The notes beneath the pieces were generated by a model. It was not told where the DNA came from and did no database searches. It worked only from the letters and a program-made list of their open reading frames with translations. A stretch of DNA of 64,000 nucleotides from FEN-1219 sp963744305 (GTDB lineage: Bacteria; Pseudomonadota; Gammaproteobacteria; Steroidobacterales; Rariloculaceae), in contig CAVUTF010000038.1 in NCBI GenBank assembly GCA_963744305.1, forward strand, positions 8,603 through 72,602. The letters are read 5' to 3'. Positions 21,347 through 29,293 of the stretch are shown piece after piece. Each line of letters begins with the position of its first letter. The first letter of the stretch is position 1. Position numbers and translations under genes: made by a program.

Positions 21347-21723
21347 ATGGTGCCACTGGGGCTATTGCTCCTGGTCGCACTCGTTCGGGCCGAACCCGAC
21401 AATGCGCCGAAAGATACGGCAAGCAAGCTAATCACAACCGCGGTCGAATTGCACAAGGCGCCTTCGGAGCTTATTCGTCTGCCGAAAGGTTGGTCGCATA
21501 TCGCGACGAAGGACTCGCTGCGCTACGTGTGCGCGTCCGGGGCGGCGCCGGTGTGCGCTTTGACGTCACGCATCGGGTCTACGCGTCGGTGCTTCTGCTG
21601 ACGCGTGCGCAGGTCGGACCGGCGCTCGAAGAGTGGCGAGACCTCGCGCCTACCCCGTTTGTTCGCGTTTGCGCTGCCGGAGGACTCCTTGAACGCTTTG
21701 AGCTCGTCTTAGGGGAGCCCTGA
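21347..21723 (+). CDS. Small exported protein of unknown function, frame uncertain
   Basis: Low-confidence gene. ATG 21347 gives a signal-peptide-like start (VPLGLLLLVALVRA) and a polar region, TASKLITTAVELHKAPSELI. Near 21490 the coding character appears to move to a second frame (VAYRDEGLAALRVRVRG, then THRVYASVLLLTRAQVGPAL). The far 3' end in the third frame reads RLFAFALPED, nearly the same DNA as the C-terminus of the PQQ dehydrogenase at 10023-10049. I cannot assign a family. It is divergent from the winged-helix regulator and its end overlaps the convergent MFS gene. It may be one short exported protein with two indels, or degraded sequence. Confidence 0.35.
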
Positions 21724-22944
21724 GGCACGCGGGCCCCTGCGCGCGCGCAGCGCCAGCCATGCGACGCCGGCCAGAGCGGCCAGCAGCGCCGGCGCCATGG
21801 CGTACTGAACCGCGTTCCAGCCGAACGCATCGAGCAGCGCCCCGGAGCCGAACGACCCCACGGCGACCAAGCCGAGCACCAGGAAATCGTTCAGGCCCTG
21901 TACTTTCGCCTGCTCGGCGTGCGTATGCGTGGTGCCGAGGAGGCTCGTCGCGCCGATGAACGCGAGATTCCAACCGACGCCGAGCGCAACGAGCGCGAGA
22001 TAGAAATGGCGTAGGTCGACGCCGCTCAAGGCAATCACTCCGCACACGCCGAGCAAGAGCAGCCCCGCGGTGATGACCGGTAGGCGACCGAAGCGCACGA
22101 TCAACGAGCCCGTGAAAAAACTCGGCGCGAACATCGCGAGGATGTGCCAGCGGACGACGTCGGCGGCATGATCGGAGGTAAAGCCGTGACCGACCAAGGC
22201 GAGCGGCGTCGACGTCATCACGAGGCTCATCGATGCGAACCCCACCATCGCCGACAGCACTGCGATGATGAACACGGGTTGCCGCGCGATCACGGCGAGT
22301 GGCCGCCCCGTGTCGGTCGTGCCGGCCGCGCGCGCCGGGCGCGGGATGTCGAGGAACCAGAGGCAGAGGGCACCGACGACATTGAGTGCAATGACGGCGA
22401 GATAGGCGCCCGCGTACGGCACGGTCGTGAACGCGGCCGACGTGAGGCGCACGATCTCAGGACCGATCAACGCGCTCAGCAGCCCGCCCGCGAACACCCA
22501 CGAGATCGCCTTCGGCTTGAAGCCCTCCGAGCCCGTATCGGCCGCGGCAAAACGAAGGAAGCCCTGCGAGGCCTGGTAGATCCCGAGCAGCACCGAGCCC
22601 GCGAGAAAGAGCTCGAAGCTGCCGACGAACAAAGCGCGCGCGCACAACACTCCGCCGCTGCCGCCGGCGAGCGCACCCACGAGAAAGCCGGCCCGGCGGC
22701 CGTACCTCCCCATGAACAATGACACGACCGGCGCCGCGAGCAGCGAGCCGACGACGAGGATCGAGATCGGCAGCGTGGCGAGCGACGGATTCTCGGCCAG
22801 CAGCGCGCCCGCGAGCCCCGCGACGATGATGTTGATCGCGAGCTGCGAGCCGAGCACGGCGTTCGCGAACGCGAGCACGGCGACGTTGCGTTTGGCGCGG
22901 CGATCGGGATCCGCGGTCCGATCATCGACGGCTAGGTGACTCAT
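21709..22944 (-). CDS. Major facilitator superfamily transporter, 12-helix
   Basis: An intact inner-membrane permease of 411 residues. It has twelve hydrophobic segments in two halves, with the MFS motif A loop as FMGRYGRRAGFLVG between helices 2 and 3 and a degenerate copy, IVRFGRLPVITAG, between helices 8 and 9. The N-terminus (VAVLAFANAVLGSQLAINII) and the GIYQASQGFLRFAAADT segment place it among YfcJ/YcaD-like sugar- or drug-type MFS proteins that lack a named substrate. ATG 22944 is the first start. The VapC-type gene lies 26 bases upstream on the same strand, but functional linkage is unlikely. It ends by overlapping the small convergent gene. Confidence 0.87.
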   Translation of the reverse strand: MSHLAVDDRTADPDRRAKRNVAVLAFANAVLGSQLAINIIVAGLAGALLAENPSLATLPISILVVGSLLAAPVVSLFMGRYGRRAGFLVGALAGGSGGVLCARALFVGSFELFLAGSVLLGIYQASQGFLRFAAADTGSEGFKPKAISWVFAGGLLSALIGPEIVRLTSAAFTTVPYAGAYLAVIALNVVGALCLWFLDIPRPARAAGTTDTGRPLAVIARQPVFIIAVLSAMVGFASMSLVMTSTPLALVGHGFTSDHAADVVRWHILAMFAPSFFTGSLIVRFGRLPVITAGLLLLGVCGVIALSGVDLRHFYLALVALGVGWNLAFIGATSLLGTTHTHAEQAKVQGLNDFLVLGLVAVGSFGSGALLDAFGWNAVQYAMAPALLAALAGVAWLALRARRGPRASGLP

Positions 22945-22970
22945 AGCGTCGACTAGCGCGGATCGTTCGT

Positions 22971-23366
22971 TCAGTGCACGCGGGCGATACCGGGGAACCC
23001 GTCGAACCCCGAGTCGAAGCTCAGGATGTGCTCGACGTCGTGCTGTTCCATCACTGCGATGTGCAATGCGTCGCGCGCGGAGAACCGGCGGTTTCCAAGC
23101 ACGATTTCCTTGGCGCGCTGCGCCGCTGCCTCGTCCACCGGCAGAACTTGATCGACGATCTTGAGGATCGCGTCGAATGCCGGCTGGATCGCATCGCGGC
23201 GGTCGATTGCGACGTAGCGGTGAAGGATCTCCTGCAACACCTCGGCGTCCGTGACCAGGCGCTGACGCTCGCTGATCAGCTTTTCGAGCAACCGCAGCGC
23301 ATCGGCCTTGTGCGCGTGAGCGGCTCCGACGAGATACATCGGAACGTTAGAGTCGATGAGGATCAC
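22971..23366 (-). CDS. PIN-domain toxin, VapC-type
   Basis: A 131-residue PIN-domain ribonuclease, the toxin of a type II toxin-antitoxin pair. The acidic metal-binding residues are visible: Asp5 in MILIDSNVPMY, Glu in DAEVLQEILHRY, Asp in FSARDALHIAVME and the final Asp in ILSFDSGFDG. Known VapC toxins cut tRNA or rRNA in the cytoplasm until bound by their antitoxin. The GTG start at 23366 overlaps the antitoxin stop by four bases (GTGA), typical of translational coupling in such operons. It is intact and the residue set is complete, so it is probably active. Confidence 0.9.
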   Translation of the reverse strand: MILIDSNVPMYLVGAAHAHKADALRLLEKLISERQRLVTDAEVLQEILHRYVAIDRRDAIQPAFDAILKIVDQVLPVDEAAAQRAKEIVLGNRRFSARDALHIAVMEQHDVEHILSFDSGFDGFPGIARVH

Positions 23367-23620
23367 TCGCGACTGCCGTCGCGGTAGCCGCGTCCGATTT
23401 GCGCGAGCATGTCGTCGATGTCGGCGGTCGGAAACTCGTGCCGTGCAGCGTCTCGAACCACATCGAGCTTCTTACCTGCGTCGCCGAGCGGCGCGCGGCG
23501 GCGCGCGGCAGTCAACGCGTGCCGCACCCACTCCGCGAGCGACATCCGCTGCGCTCGAGCCATGCGCTGAATCTCGCGGTACTCGGGATCCTGTAGGATT
23601 ACTTGCAGTCTCTTAGCCAT
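23363..23620 (-). CDS. Ribbon-helix-helix antitoxin, VapB/CopG-type
   Basis: An 85-residue antitoxin whose N-terminal 45 residues form a ribbon-helix-helix DNA-binding unit: strand RLQVILQDPEYREIQRMARA then MSLAEWVRHALTAARR. The C-terminal tail (FPTADIDDMLAQIGRGYRDG) has the form that wraps the PIN toxin's active site. It would repress its own operon. A perfect 10-base inverted repeat lies 13 bases before ATG 23620, which is strong evidence for autoregulation. It overlaps the toxin gene by GTGA. Intact. Confidence 0.9.
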   Translation of the reverse strand: MAKRLQVILQDPEYREIQRMARAQRMSLAEWVRHALTAARRRAPLGDAGKKLDVVRDAARHEFPTADIDDMLAQIGRGYRDGSRE

Positions 23621-23656
23621 ACATTGAGTGTATTTGACTCATCACCATGAGTCAAA
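23619..23656. promoter_or_regulatory. Operator of the VapBC-type operon
   Basis: TTTGACTCAT (23633-23642) and ATGAGTCAAA (23647-23656) form a perfect 10-base inverted repeat with the four-base spacer CACC, just upstream of the antitoxin start. A weaker flanking element, ATACA-TTGAG-TGTAT (23619-23633), repeats the GAGT half-site and reaches the start codon. The layout fits cooperative binding of ribbon-helix-helix dimers. Binding itself is inferred. Confidence 0.75.
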
Positions 23657-23715
23657 GAACGGGTCGCCGGTGGCCTGGGGCACCTAGCCCTTTCGCCCGG
23701 GCCCGGATAGCCGCG

Positions 23716-24555
23716 TCAGGGCGGCTGATACAGAACGCTCGCGACTTCGAGGCGGCCGTCAACGAGGCCCGTGAGCAGCACGATGAACGAGCCCAGCGGC
23801 GCGCCGCGCGGCTCGCGATAGCCGAGCCCCGAGAACGTCGCGCCCTCGAACCGCGTGAACGGCGACTGGCAGGCCGAGAGCTGCCATTCGAAGCGATAGA
23901 GGTTGTACGCGGGATCGATCAGCGCGACAGAGCCGTTCACCGTGCACTTGAAACTATTGTCGTAGGTGCCGAAGAGCGTGCCGTTCGCGTTGATGGTGAG
24001 CACGTTCGTGAGCGGACGGAATGACAGCGTGTAAGTGCCCGCGATCAGCGCGAGCGACGAGTCGCGTTCGTGGTCGGAATCGTAACCCATCGTGACGGAG
24101 GCGCTGCGCGCGGTGCCGGCTGCGTCGGTGCATTCGATGCTCAGGCTCAGCGAGATCCGCTCGTTCACGGTCCCCGTGAGATTGCAGGATTCGTTCGGCG
24201 GAGGCGGAACGGCGATCGAGCCGAGGCGCTTCAGGTCGTACGCGCCCGTGAGCTGATCACCGGTGACGAGAATCGCGCCGCTGCCGAAACCCGGCGGATT
24301 CGTGGTCGGCGCGCCGGGCGGTCCGGTCGCCACGATCGCTCTCAGCTCGCCGTTCTCGGCGACGAACAGCGTGACCGTCTCGTTGCTCGTCGAGATCCCA
24401 TGCCAGATGCCGCCGGCCGACTTGTTCGCGGGCGGCGCAGCCGGAGGCGGGTTCTGCGGCGGTGGATTCGCGGCCGGCTGCCCGCCGCCGCCTCCGCCGC
24501 CACAGGCAGCGGCAGTCGCGAGGAGCACTGCGAGGAATGCAAGTCGATGAACCAC
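23716..24555 (-). CDS. Exported lipoprotein with poly-Gly/Pro linker, function unknown
   Basis: A 279-residue intact frame. The signal sequence ends in a lipobox (LLATAAAC), and the acylated Cys is followed by a glycine run and a Pro/Asn-rich linker, a pattern common in outer-membrane lipoproteins of this kind of organism. The rest is beta-rich, with GGIWHGISTSNETVTLFVAE, LRAIVATGPPG, GTYDNSFKCTVNGSVALIDP and a Cys pair in NLTGTVNERI/ECTDAAG. The opening strand GGIWHG is seen in small secreted beta-barrel proteins whose role is unknown. It stands alone, 60 bases from the TA operator and divergent from the FAD oxidoreductase. No enzyme motif is visible. Confidence 0.75.
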   Translation of the reverse strand: MVHRLAFLAVLLATAAACGGGGGGGQPAANPPPQNPPPAAPPANKSAGGIWHGISTSNETVTLFVAENGELRAIVATGPPGAPTTNPPGFGSGAILVTGDQLTGAYDLKRLGSIAVPPPPNESCNLTGTVNERISLSLSIECTDAAGTARSASVTMGYDSDHERDSSLALIAGTYTLSFRPLTNVLTINANGTLFGTYDNSFKCTVNGSVALIDPAYNLYRFEWQLSACQSPFTRFEGATFSGLGYREPRGAPLGSFIVLLTGLVDGRLEVASVLYQPP

Positions 24556-24727
24556 GGTTGTTATTGTTGTTCGCGGCGCGTCAATGATCGCACGGAGCGC
24601 CCCGCGCAGTCACTCGCCTCGCGCGTGAGCGATCGGCGCGGTAAGTGATACCTGACATAGCCCGCGACCCGCGCTACGCTAGAGCGGCCAGATAATAATG
24701 AACCTCAATCACGTGGGGTGCGCCGCC

Positions 24728-26202
24728 ATGGATCGACGTCAGTTTTGTCGCTCGGCAGTTGCGATCGGTGTAGGTGCTGCTCTTTCGGGTTGTAACCGAC
24801 AACCGCCCGAGGCTAGTCAAGCCGATACCAGCATCACTGCGATCTCGCTCGACGGAGCCGAGATCGAGCTCGACAGCGGCCGCCATCAGGGAGCTCGGCG
24901 AAAGTCTGTCTGGTCCCGTCATGCTGCCCGGGCACCCGCAATACGATGCCGCCCGCACAATTTGGAACGGCATGCACAACAAGCGGCCGGCACTGATCGC
25001 GCGTTGTCTCGACAGCGACGATGTTAGCCAGGCGGTTTTGTTCGCGCGAGACAACAACGTCCTCGTCGCCGTCCGCGGCGGTGGTCACAGCTGGCCGGGC
25101 CACTCGGTCTGCGACGGCGGCCTCATGATCGATCTGTCGCAGATGAACCGGGTCACGGTGGATGCCGGCGCACGGCGCGCGCGGGCCGGGGGCGGAGCGT
25201 TGCTCAATACGCTCGATTCGACAGCGCTCCAGCACGGGCTCGTCACAACGGCTGGTGTCGTGTCGCACACCGGCGTCGGCGGATATACGTTGGGTGGCGG
25301 GTTCGGGCGGCTCAATCGCAAATACGGCCTGACGATCGACAACCTGACGGGCGCGACGATCATCACCGCAGACGGCCGCGTGCGCACAATCAACGCCGAC
25401 AACGAATCCGACTTGTTCTGGGCGATCCGCGGTGGCGGCGGCAATTTCGGCGTCGTCACGGAGTTCGAGTACCAGCTGCACCCGTTCGACCGTAACGTGC
25501 TGTCCGGCAGCATTGTCTGGCCGGTCGCGCAGGCGCGCGACGTGCTCGAACATTACGCCGAGGCTGCAGCCGGCTATTCAGACGAGATGTACATCGGCCC
25601 GGTCATGGCACAACTGCCCGACGTTGGCGACGTCATCGTGACGGAGGTCGTTTACGCCGGCGACCCGGCGCAGGGCGAGAGGGAGCTGGCGCCGTTACGC
25701 GCCGTCGGCACACCGTTGGTGGACGGCGTAAAGGTGCAGGATTACATGGTCATGCAAACGAGCGAAGATGTCGCGTTCGGTCACGGCATCCGCTCCTACG
25801 CCAAGAACGGCATGGTCAAGGAATGGACGCAGGGTCTGGTCGACAAGATGATCGAAGCGTACAACCCGCGGCTCTTCCTCGCGACTCACGTTGCCGGCGG
25901 AGCCGTTTCGCGTGTGGGTGAGACCGACACTGCCTTCCCGCACCGAAATGCCGAGATCATGCTCGTGTTCGCATCCGGCTGGATGGATCCGGCGCAGGAC
26001 GACAAGATGATCGCCGAGACGCGAGCGCTGTACAACGCAGTCGAACCTTACCTGGGCGGCTACTACGACAATATCGAATTCGATCGCGACGCGGCGACGA
26101 GCAACTACGGCCCGGCGTACGCACGCCTGTCAGAGGATCAAGGGCCAGTACGATCCCGGCAATCTGTTCCGGCTGAACAGCAACATCGAGCCCGCCGCCT
26201 GA
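24728..26202 (+). CDS. Tat-exported FAD-linked oxidoreductase, BBE-like (two frameshifts)
   Basis: A VAO-fold flavin oxidase with a C-terminal berberine-bridge-enzyme domain, about 490 residues. ATG 24728 begins a twin-arginine signal, MDRRQFCRSAVAIGVGAAL, ending in LSGC. The FAD domain shows VAVRGGGHSWPGHSVCDGG, whose His is the usual 8-alpha-histidyl flavin link, and GVGGYTLGGGFGRLNRKYGL. The second, cysteinyl flavin link found in bicovalent members is absent here: VSHTGVGG has His-Thr at that place. The C-terminal BBE motif appears as SNYGPAYARL and, after an indel near 26135, KGQYDPGNLFRLNSNI. The other break is near 24885. The substrate is unknown. A serine hydrolase follows within 11 bases. 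Confidence 0.87.
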
Positions 26203-26212
26203 AGATCGAAGC

Positions 26213-28183
26213 ATGAAGACGCTTCGCATGTTCGGCACTTTGGCCGCTTGCCTCGTTCAGATCTCACTCGATGCCCAGATCGCGCAAGGCGCCCCGCTCG
26301 CCGCCGACACACCAAGCACGACTGCGACCGGCAACACGTTCATCGCGCCGGCCGACTGGTCGCTGCGCGTCGACGGCGCCGCCACGATCATCGAAGCGCC
26401 CGAGGGCGACTCGCGCATCGCGCTGATCGACGTCTCCGCGAGCGACGCGGACTCCGCAGTGCAGAAAGCTTGGGCCGTGTATCGTCCGAACGCGCCATGG
26501 CCGCTCAAGAGCACGACGTCGTCCGCGGACAAGGACGGCTGGACGGATAGGCGCACCTATGTCTATCAAACGTCGCCGAACGAGCGCCGCTCGGTCGTGG
26601 CGGGCACGTTGCGCAGCGCCGATCAGTGGACCGTTTGGATCTACGACATGGCGGATGCCGTCGGCGAGAAGCGCGGCGCGCAAGTCCAGACAATCTTCGA
26701 TCGCCTCTTTCCGAAAGGCTACGCGCGCGAGAGCTTTGCGGGCCGCAAGGCGAACGCGCTCGACGCTGCGCGGCTCGGCGAGCTCGGCGCGTTCATCGAG
26801 CGCGGCCAGGATCTGCTCGGCGTGCCCGGAGTTTCGATCGGCCTCGTGCAGGACGGCAAAGTGGTTTTCGCAGGAGGCTTCGGCGTGCGCAAGCTCGGGC
26901 AACCCGAGAAAGTGGACGCCGAGACGCTCTATATCATTGCCTCAAACACGAAGGCGATGACGACGCTGATGCTCGGCACGCTCGTCGACGAGAAAAAGCT
27001 CACATGGGACACGCGCGTCATCGATCTCCTGCCGCAATTCAAGCTCGGCAGCGCCGACACCACGAGCAAGGTGCTCGTGCGCCATCTCGTCTGCGCCTGC
27101 ACGGGGCTGCCACGGCAGGATTTCGAGTGGCTGCTCGAGTTCGAGGGCGCGACTCCCGCATCGGCGCTCGCGACGCTCGGCACGATGCAGCCGACGAGCG
27201 AGTTCGGAGCGATGTTCCAGTATTCGAACCCTCTCGCGGCCGCCGGCGGCTACGTCGGCGCACACGTGCTGTATCCGGAGCGCGAGCTCGGCGCCGCCTA
27301 CGACAAGGCGATGCAGGAGCGCGTCTTCGGGCCGCTCGGTATGCGCTCCACGACGTTCGACTTCGCGCAGGCGCTGCGCGGCAACTACGCCTCCGCGCAC
27401 GCGCTCGACATCGACGGCAACCCGGCGCTCGCCGCGATGGCTGTGAACTATTCGATCGTCGCGGTGCGGCCGGCCGGCGGTGCGTGGAGCAACGTCAACG
27501 ACGTCTTGAAATACGTCCAGATGGAGCTCGCGAACGGCGTGCTGCCCGACGGCAAGCGCTACATCGCGGCGGAGGTATTGAGGGAACGACAGAAACCTCA
27601 AGTCTGGATCGGCAAGGACGTCGTGTACGGAATGGGACTCATCGTCGATACGACTTACGGCGTGAGCGTCGTGAGCCACGGCGGCAGCATGATCGGCTAC
27701 AAGAGCAACATGCTGTGGCTGCCCGAGCACGGCGTTGGAGCCGTCATCCTCACGAACAGCGATCCGGGCGGCACCATCTCGGGACTTTTCTCGCGCAAGC
27801 TCCTCGAGGTGCTGTTTGACGGCAAGCGCGAGGCCGATAACGATCTCGCAGCGGCGGCGCAAGCGACGCGAGCGACGATGGCCGCCGAGCGCGCGCTGCT
27901 GACCGTGCCGCCCGATCCGGTCGAGGTCGCGAAGCTCGCCGCCGACTATCGAAGCGCCGCGCTCGGCGACATTCACGTGAAGAAGGGTGCGGAGACCCTC
28001 TTCGACTTCGGCGAGCTCGAAACGCCGGTCGCCTCGCGCAAGAACCCCGACGGGACCGTGTCGTTCATCACGACGGTGCCGGGGTTCAACGGGCTCGAGC
28101 TCGTCGGGGGTTCGGACGCTGCCGGCAAGCGCACGCTCGTGTTCCGCGACGCTCAGCACGAATACACGTTCACCGAGCAATAA
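26213..28183 (+). CDS. Exported serine hydrolase, class C beta-lactamase/D-alanyl-D-alanine carboxypeptidase fold
   Basis: An intact 656-residue periplasmic protein. A signal peptide (residues 1-26) precedes a roughly 150-residue beta-rich domain, then a class C beta-lactamase-like domain. The catalytic motifs are complete: SxxK as SNTK (244-247), YxN as YSN in FQYSNPLAAAGGYVG, and the HGG motif in VSHGGSMIGYKSNM. A C-terminal domain resembling DUF3471 closes the protein. Such enzymes hydrolyse esters, peptides or amides; true beta-lactamase activity is unlikely for this size. ATG 26213 lies 11 bases after the flavin oxidoreductase stop, so they are probably co-transcribed. Confidence 0.88.
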   Translation: MKTLRMFGTLAACLVQISLDAQIAQGAPLAADTPSTTATGNTFIAPADWSLRVDGAATIIEAPEGDSRIALIDVSASDADSAVQKAWAVYRPNAPWPLKSTTSSADKDGWTDRRTYVYQTSPNERRSVVAGTLRSADQWTVWIYDMADAVGEKRGAQVQTIFDRLFPKGYARESFAGRKANALDAARLGELGAFIERGQDLLGVPGVSIGLVQDGKVVFAGGFGVRKLGQPEKVDAETLYIIASNTKAMTTLMLGTLVDEKKLTWDTRVIDLLPQFKLGSADTTSKVLVRHLVCACTGLPRQDFEWLLEFEGATPASALATLGTMQPTSEFGAMFQYSNPLAAAGGYVGAHVLYPERELGAAYDKAMQERVFGPLGMRSTTFDFAQALRGNYASAHALDIDGNPALAAMAVNYSIVAVRPAGGAWSNVNDVLKYVQMELANGVLPDGKRYIAAEVLRERQKPQVWIGKDVVYGMGLIVDTTYGVSVVSHGGSMIGYKSNMLWLPEHGVGAVILTNSDPGGTISGLFSRKLLEVLFDGKREADNDLAAAAQATRATMAAERALLTVPPDPVEVAKLAADYRSAALGDIHVKKGAETLFDFGELETPVASRKNPDGTVSFITTVPGFNGLELVGGSDAAGKRTLVFRDAQHEYTFTEQ

Positions 28184-28205
28184 ACGCGCAGGGCGCTCGC
28201 CATGT

Positions 28206-28697
28206 CTAGCCGCCGCCGATGCTCAGGTACGGCAGCAGGCGGCCGAGGATCAGCACGCCGAACCACAAGACGAGGGACGCGGCTCCGATCGCTTTCGCAA
28301 TGCTGGGCATCGCGGCCACTGAGCTTTCGTTCGCGAGCAGCGGCTCGACCTTGACGTAGTACAGCAGGAAATTCAGCCCCGCGAGCATGATCAGCGCCAG
28401 CTTGAGCTGAAAGGCGCCGTTGAGGAAATACATCCCCGGGTCGCTGAACAGGAAGCCCACGCCCGTCACGAGATTGAGCGCGAAACCGATAATCGCAACC
28501 GGCATCAAGCTGTGCACGGCGGAAAGAGGGATGATCCGCTCAAAGCCGATGAGCCGCAGATCCATGATCAGCAGCGTGCCCATCAGCAGGCACAGGCCCA
28601 AGAAGTGCAAGGCCTCGAGCGTCGGGAAGGTCCACGCATAGCCGAGCACGAGGTCGTGGATCCAAGTACTCTCCATCCAATCGAACACCGCGTTCAT
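28206..28697 (-). CDS. Polytopic membrane protein, DUF6644/DUF2214-like (copy B)
   Basis: A 163-residue protein with four to five helices. ATG 28697 is preceded by a GAGG ribosome-binding site. Residues 25-60 carry FPTLEALHFLGLCLLMGTLL and DLRLIGF, matching the pattern of the DUF6644/DUF2214-like membrane family (histidine in the first helix, possibly haem-binding). It is paralogous to the next gene, which begins just upstream on the same strand. The role is unknown; an electron-transfer or haem-linked membrane role is only a guess. Intact. The family name is given with moderate confidence. Confidence 0.7.
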   Translation of the reverse strand: MNAVFDWMESTWIHDLVLGYAWTFPTLEALHFLGLCLLMGTLLIMDLRLIGFERIIPLSAVHSLMPVAIIGFALNLVTGVGFLFSDPGMYFLNGAFQLKLALIMLAGLNFLLYYVKVEPLLANESSVAAMPSIAKAIGAASLVLWFGVLILGRLLPYLSIGGG

Positions 28698-28707
28698 CGT
28701 GACCTCG

Positions 28708-29175
28708 CTAGAGATAGGCCGTGAGTCTGCCCGTGACGATCGCGCCCACCCAGAAGAGGATCGACGCGAGCGCGACGATGCGAACATTGACCGGAACGGT
28801 CGTCGCCCAAGCCGCGGAGTCTCGGCCGACGGCCGTTTGCAGCAATGCGGCCGTGATGGAGCCGAGCAGCACGAGACCGATCTTCAGCTGAAACGTTCCG
28901 TCCGCCGCGAAGGATGTGGCTTGCGCGGAGAACAGCGCGACGCCGCTCAGGAAGTTGATGCCGAATCCGGCCCACGCGAGACCGAAAAAACGATGCAGCG
29001 CCGCCAACGGCAGCCGGGGGAAAAGGCCCAGGAGGCGCAGGTTCAGCGCGAGCGCAACTCCGACCATGATCGACATGCCGACCGCGTGCGCACTGATCAC
29101 GAACGGATAGCCGAAAGGCGACAGGCGTACCCATTCCGCAAGCGCGGAGTCTTCGAGCCCGACTAACGATCCCAC
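28708..29175 (-). CDS. Polytopic membrane protein, DUF6644/DUF2214-like (copy A)
   Basis: About 155 residues. I chose GTG 29175 because GGGAGG lies seven bases upstream and the product then starts MGSLVGLEDSALAEWVRLSP, as in homologues; the open frame extends much further upstream but looks non-coding there. Helices include YPFVISAHAVGMSIMVGVAL and ALFSAQATSFAADGTFQLKI, which aligns with YFLNGAFQLKLALIM of the gene 10 bases downstream. The two are tandem paralogues, and conserved His and Gln residues are kept in both. Function unknown. The divergent neighbour is a copper ATPase, which raises but does not prove a metal-related role. Confidence 0.68.
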   Translation of the reverse strand: MGSLVGLEDSALAEWVRLSPFGYPFVISAHAVGMSIMVGVALALNLRLLGLFPRLPLAALHRFFGLAWAGFGINFLSGVALFSAQATSFAADGTFQLKIGLVLLGSITAALLQTAVGRDSAAWATTVPVNVRIVALASILFWVGAIVTGRLTAYL

Positions 29176-29293
29176 AGCAACGCCTCCCTTTGGGAAGGAG
29201 TATCCCGCCGGAGCCCATTTCCGCGCAGTCGTGTTTATACGTATGGTCCGCCGCGAGAACTCGATCCAGCCTTGGATCGAATTGGGGTGCGTG

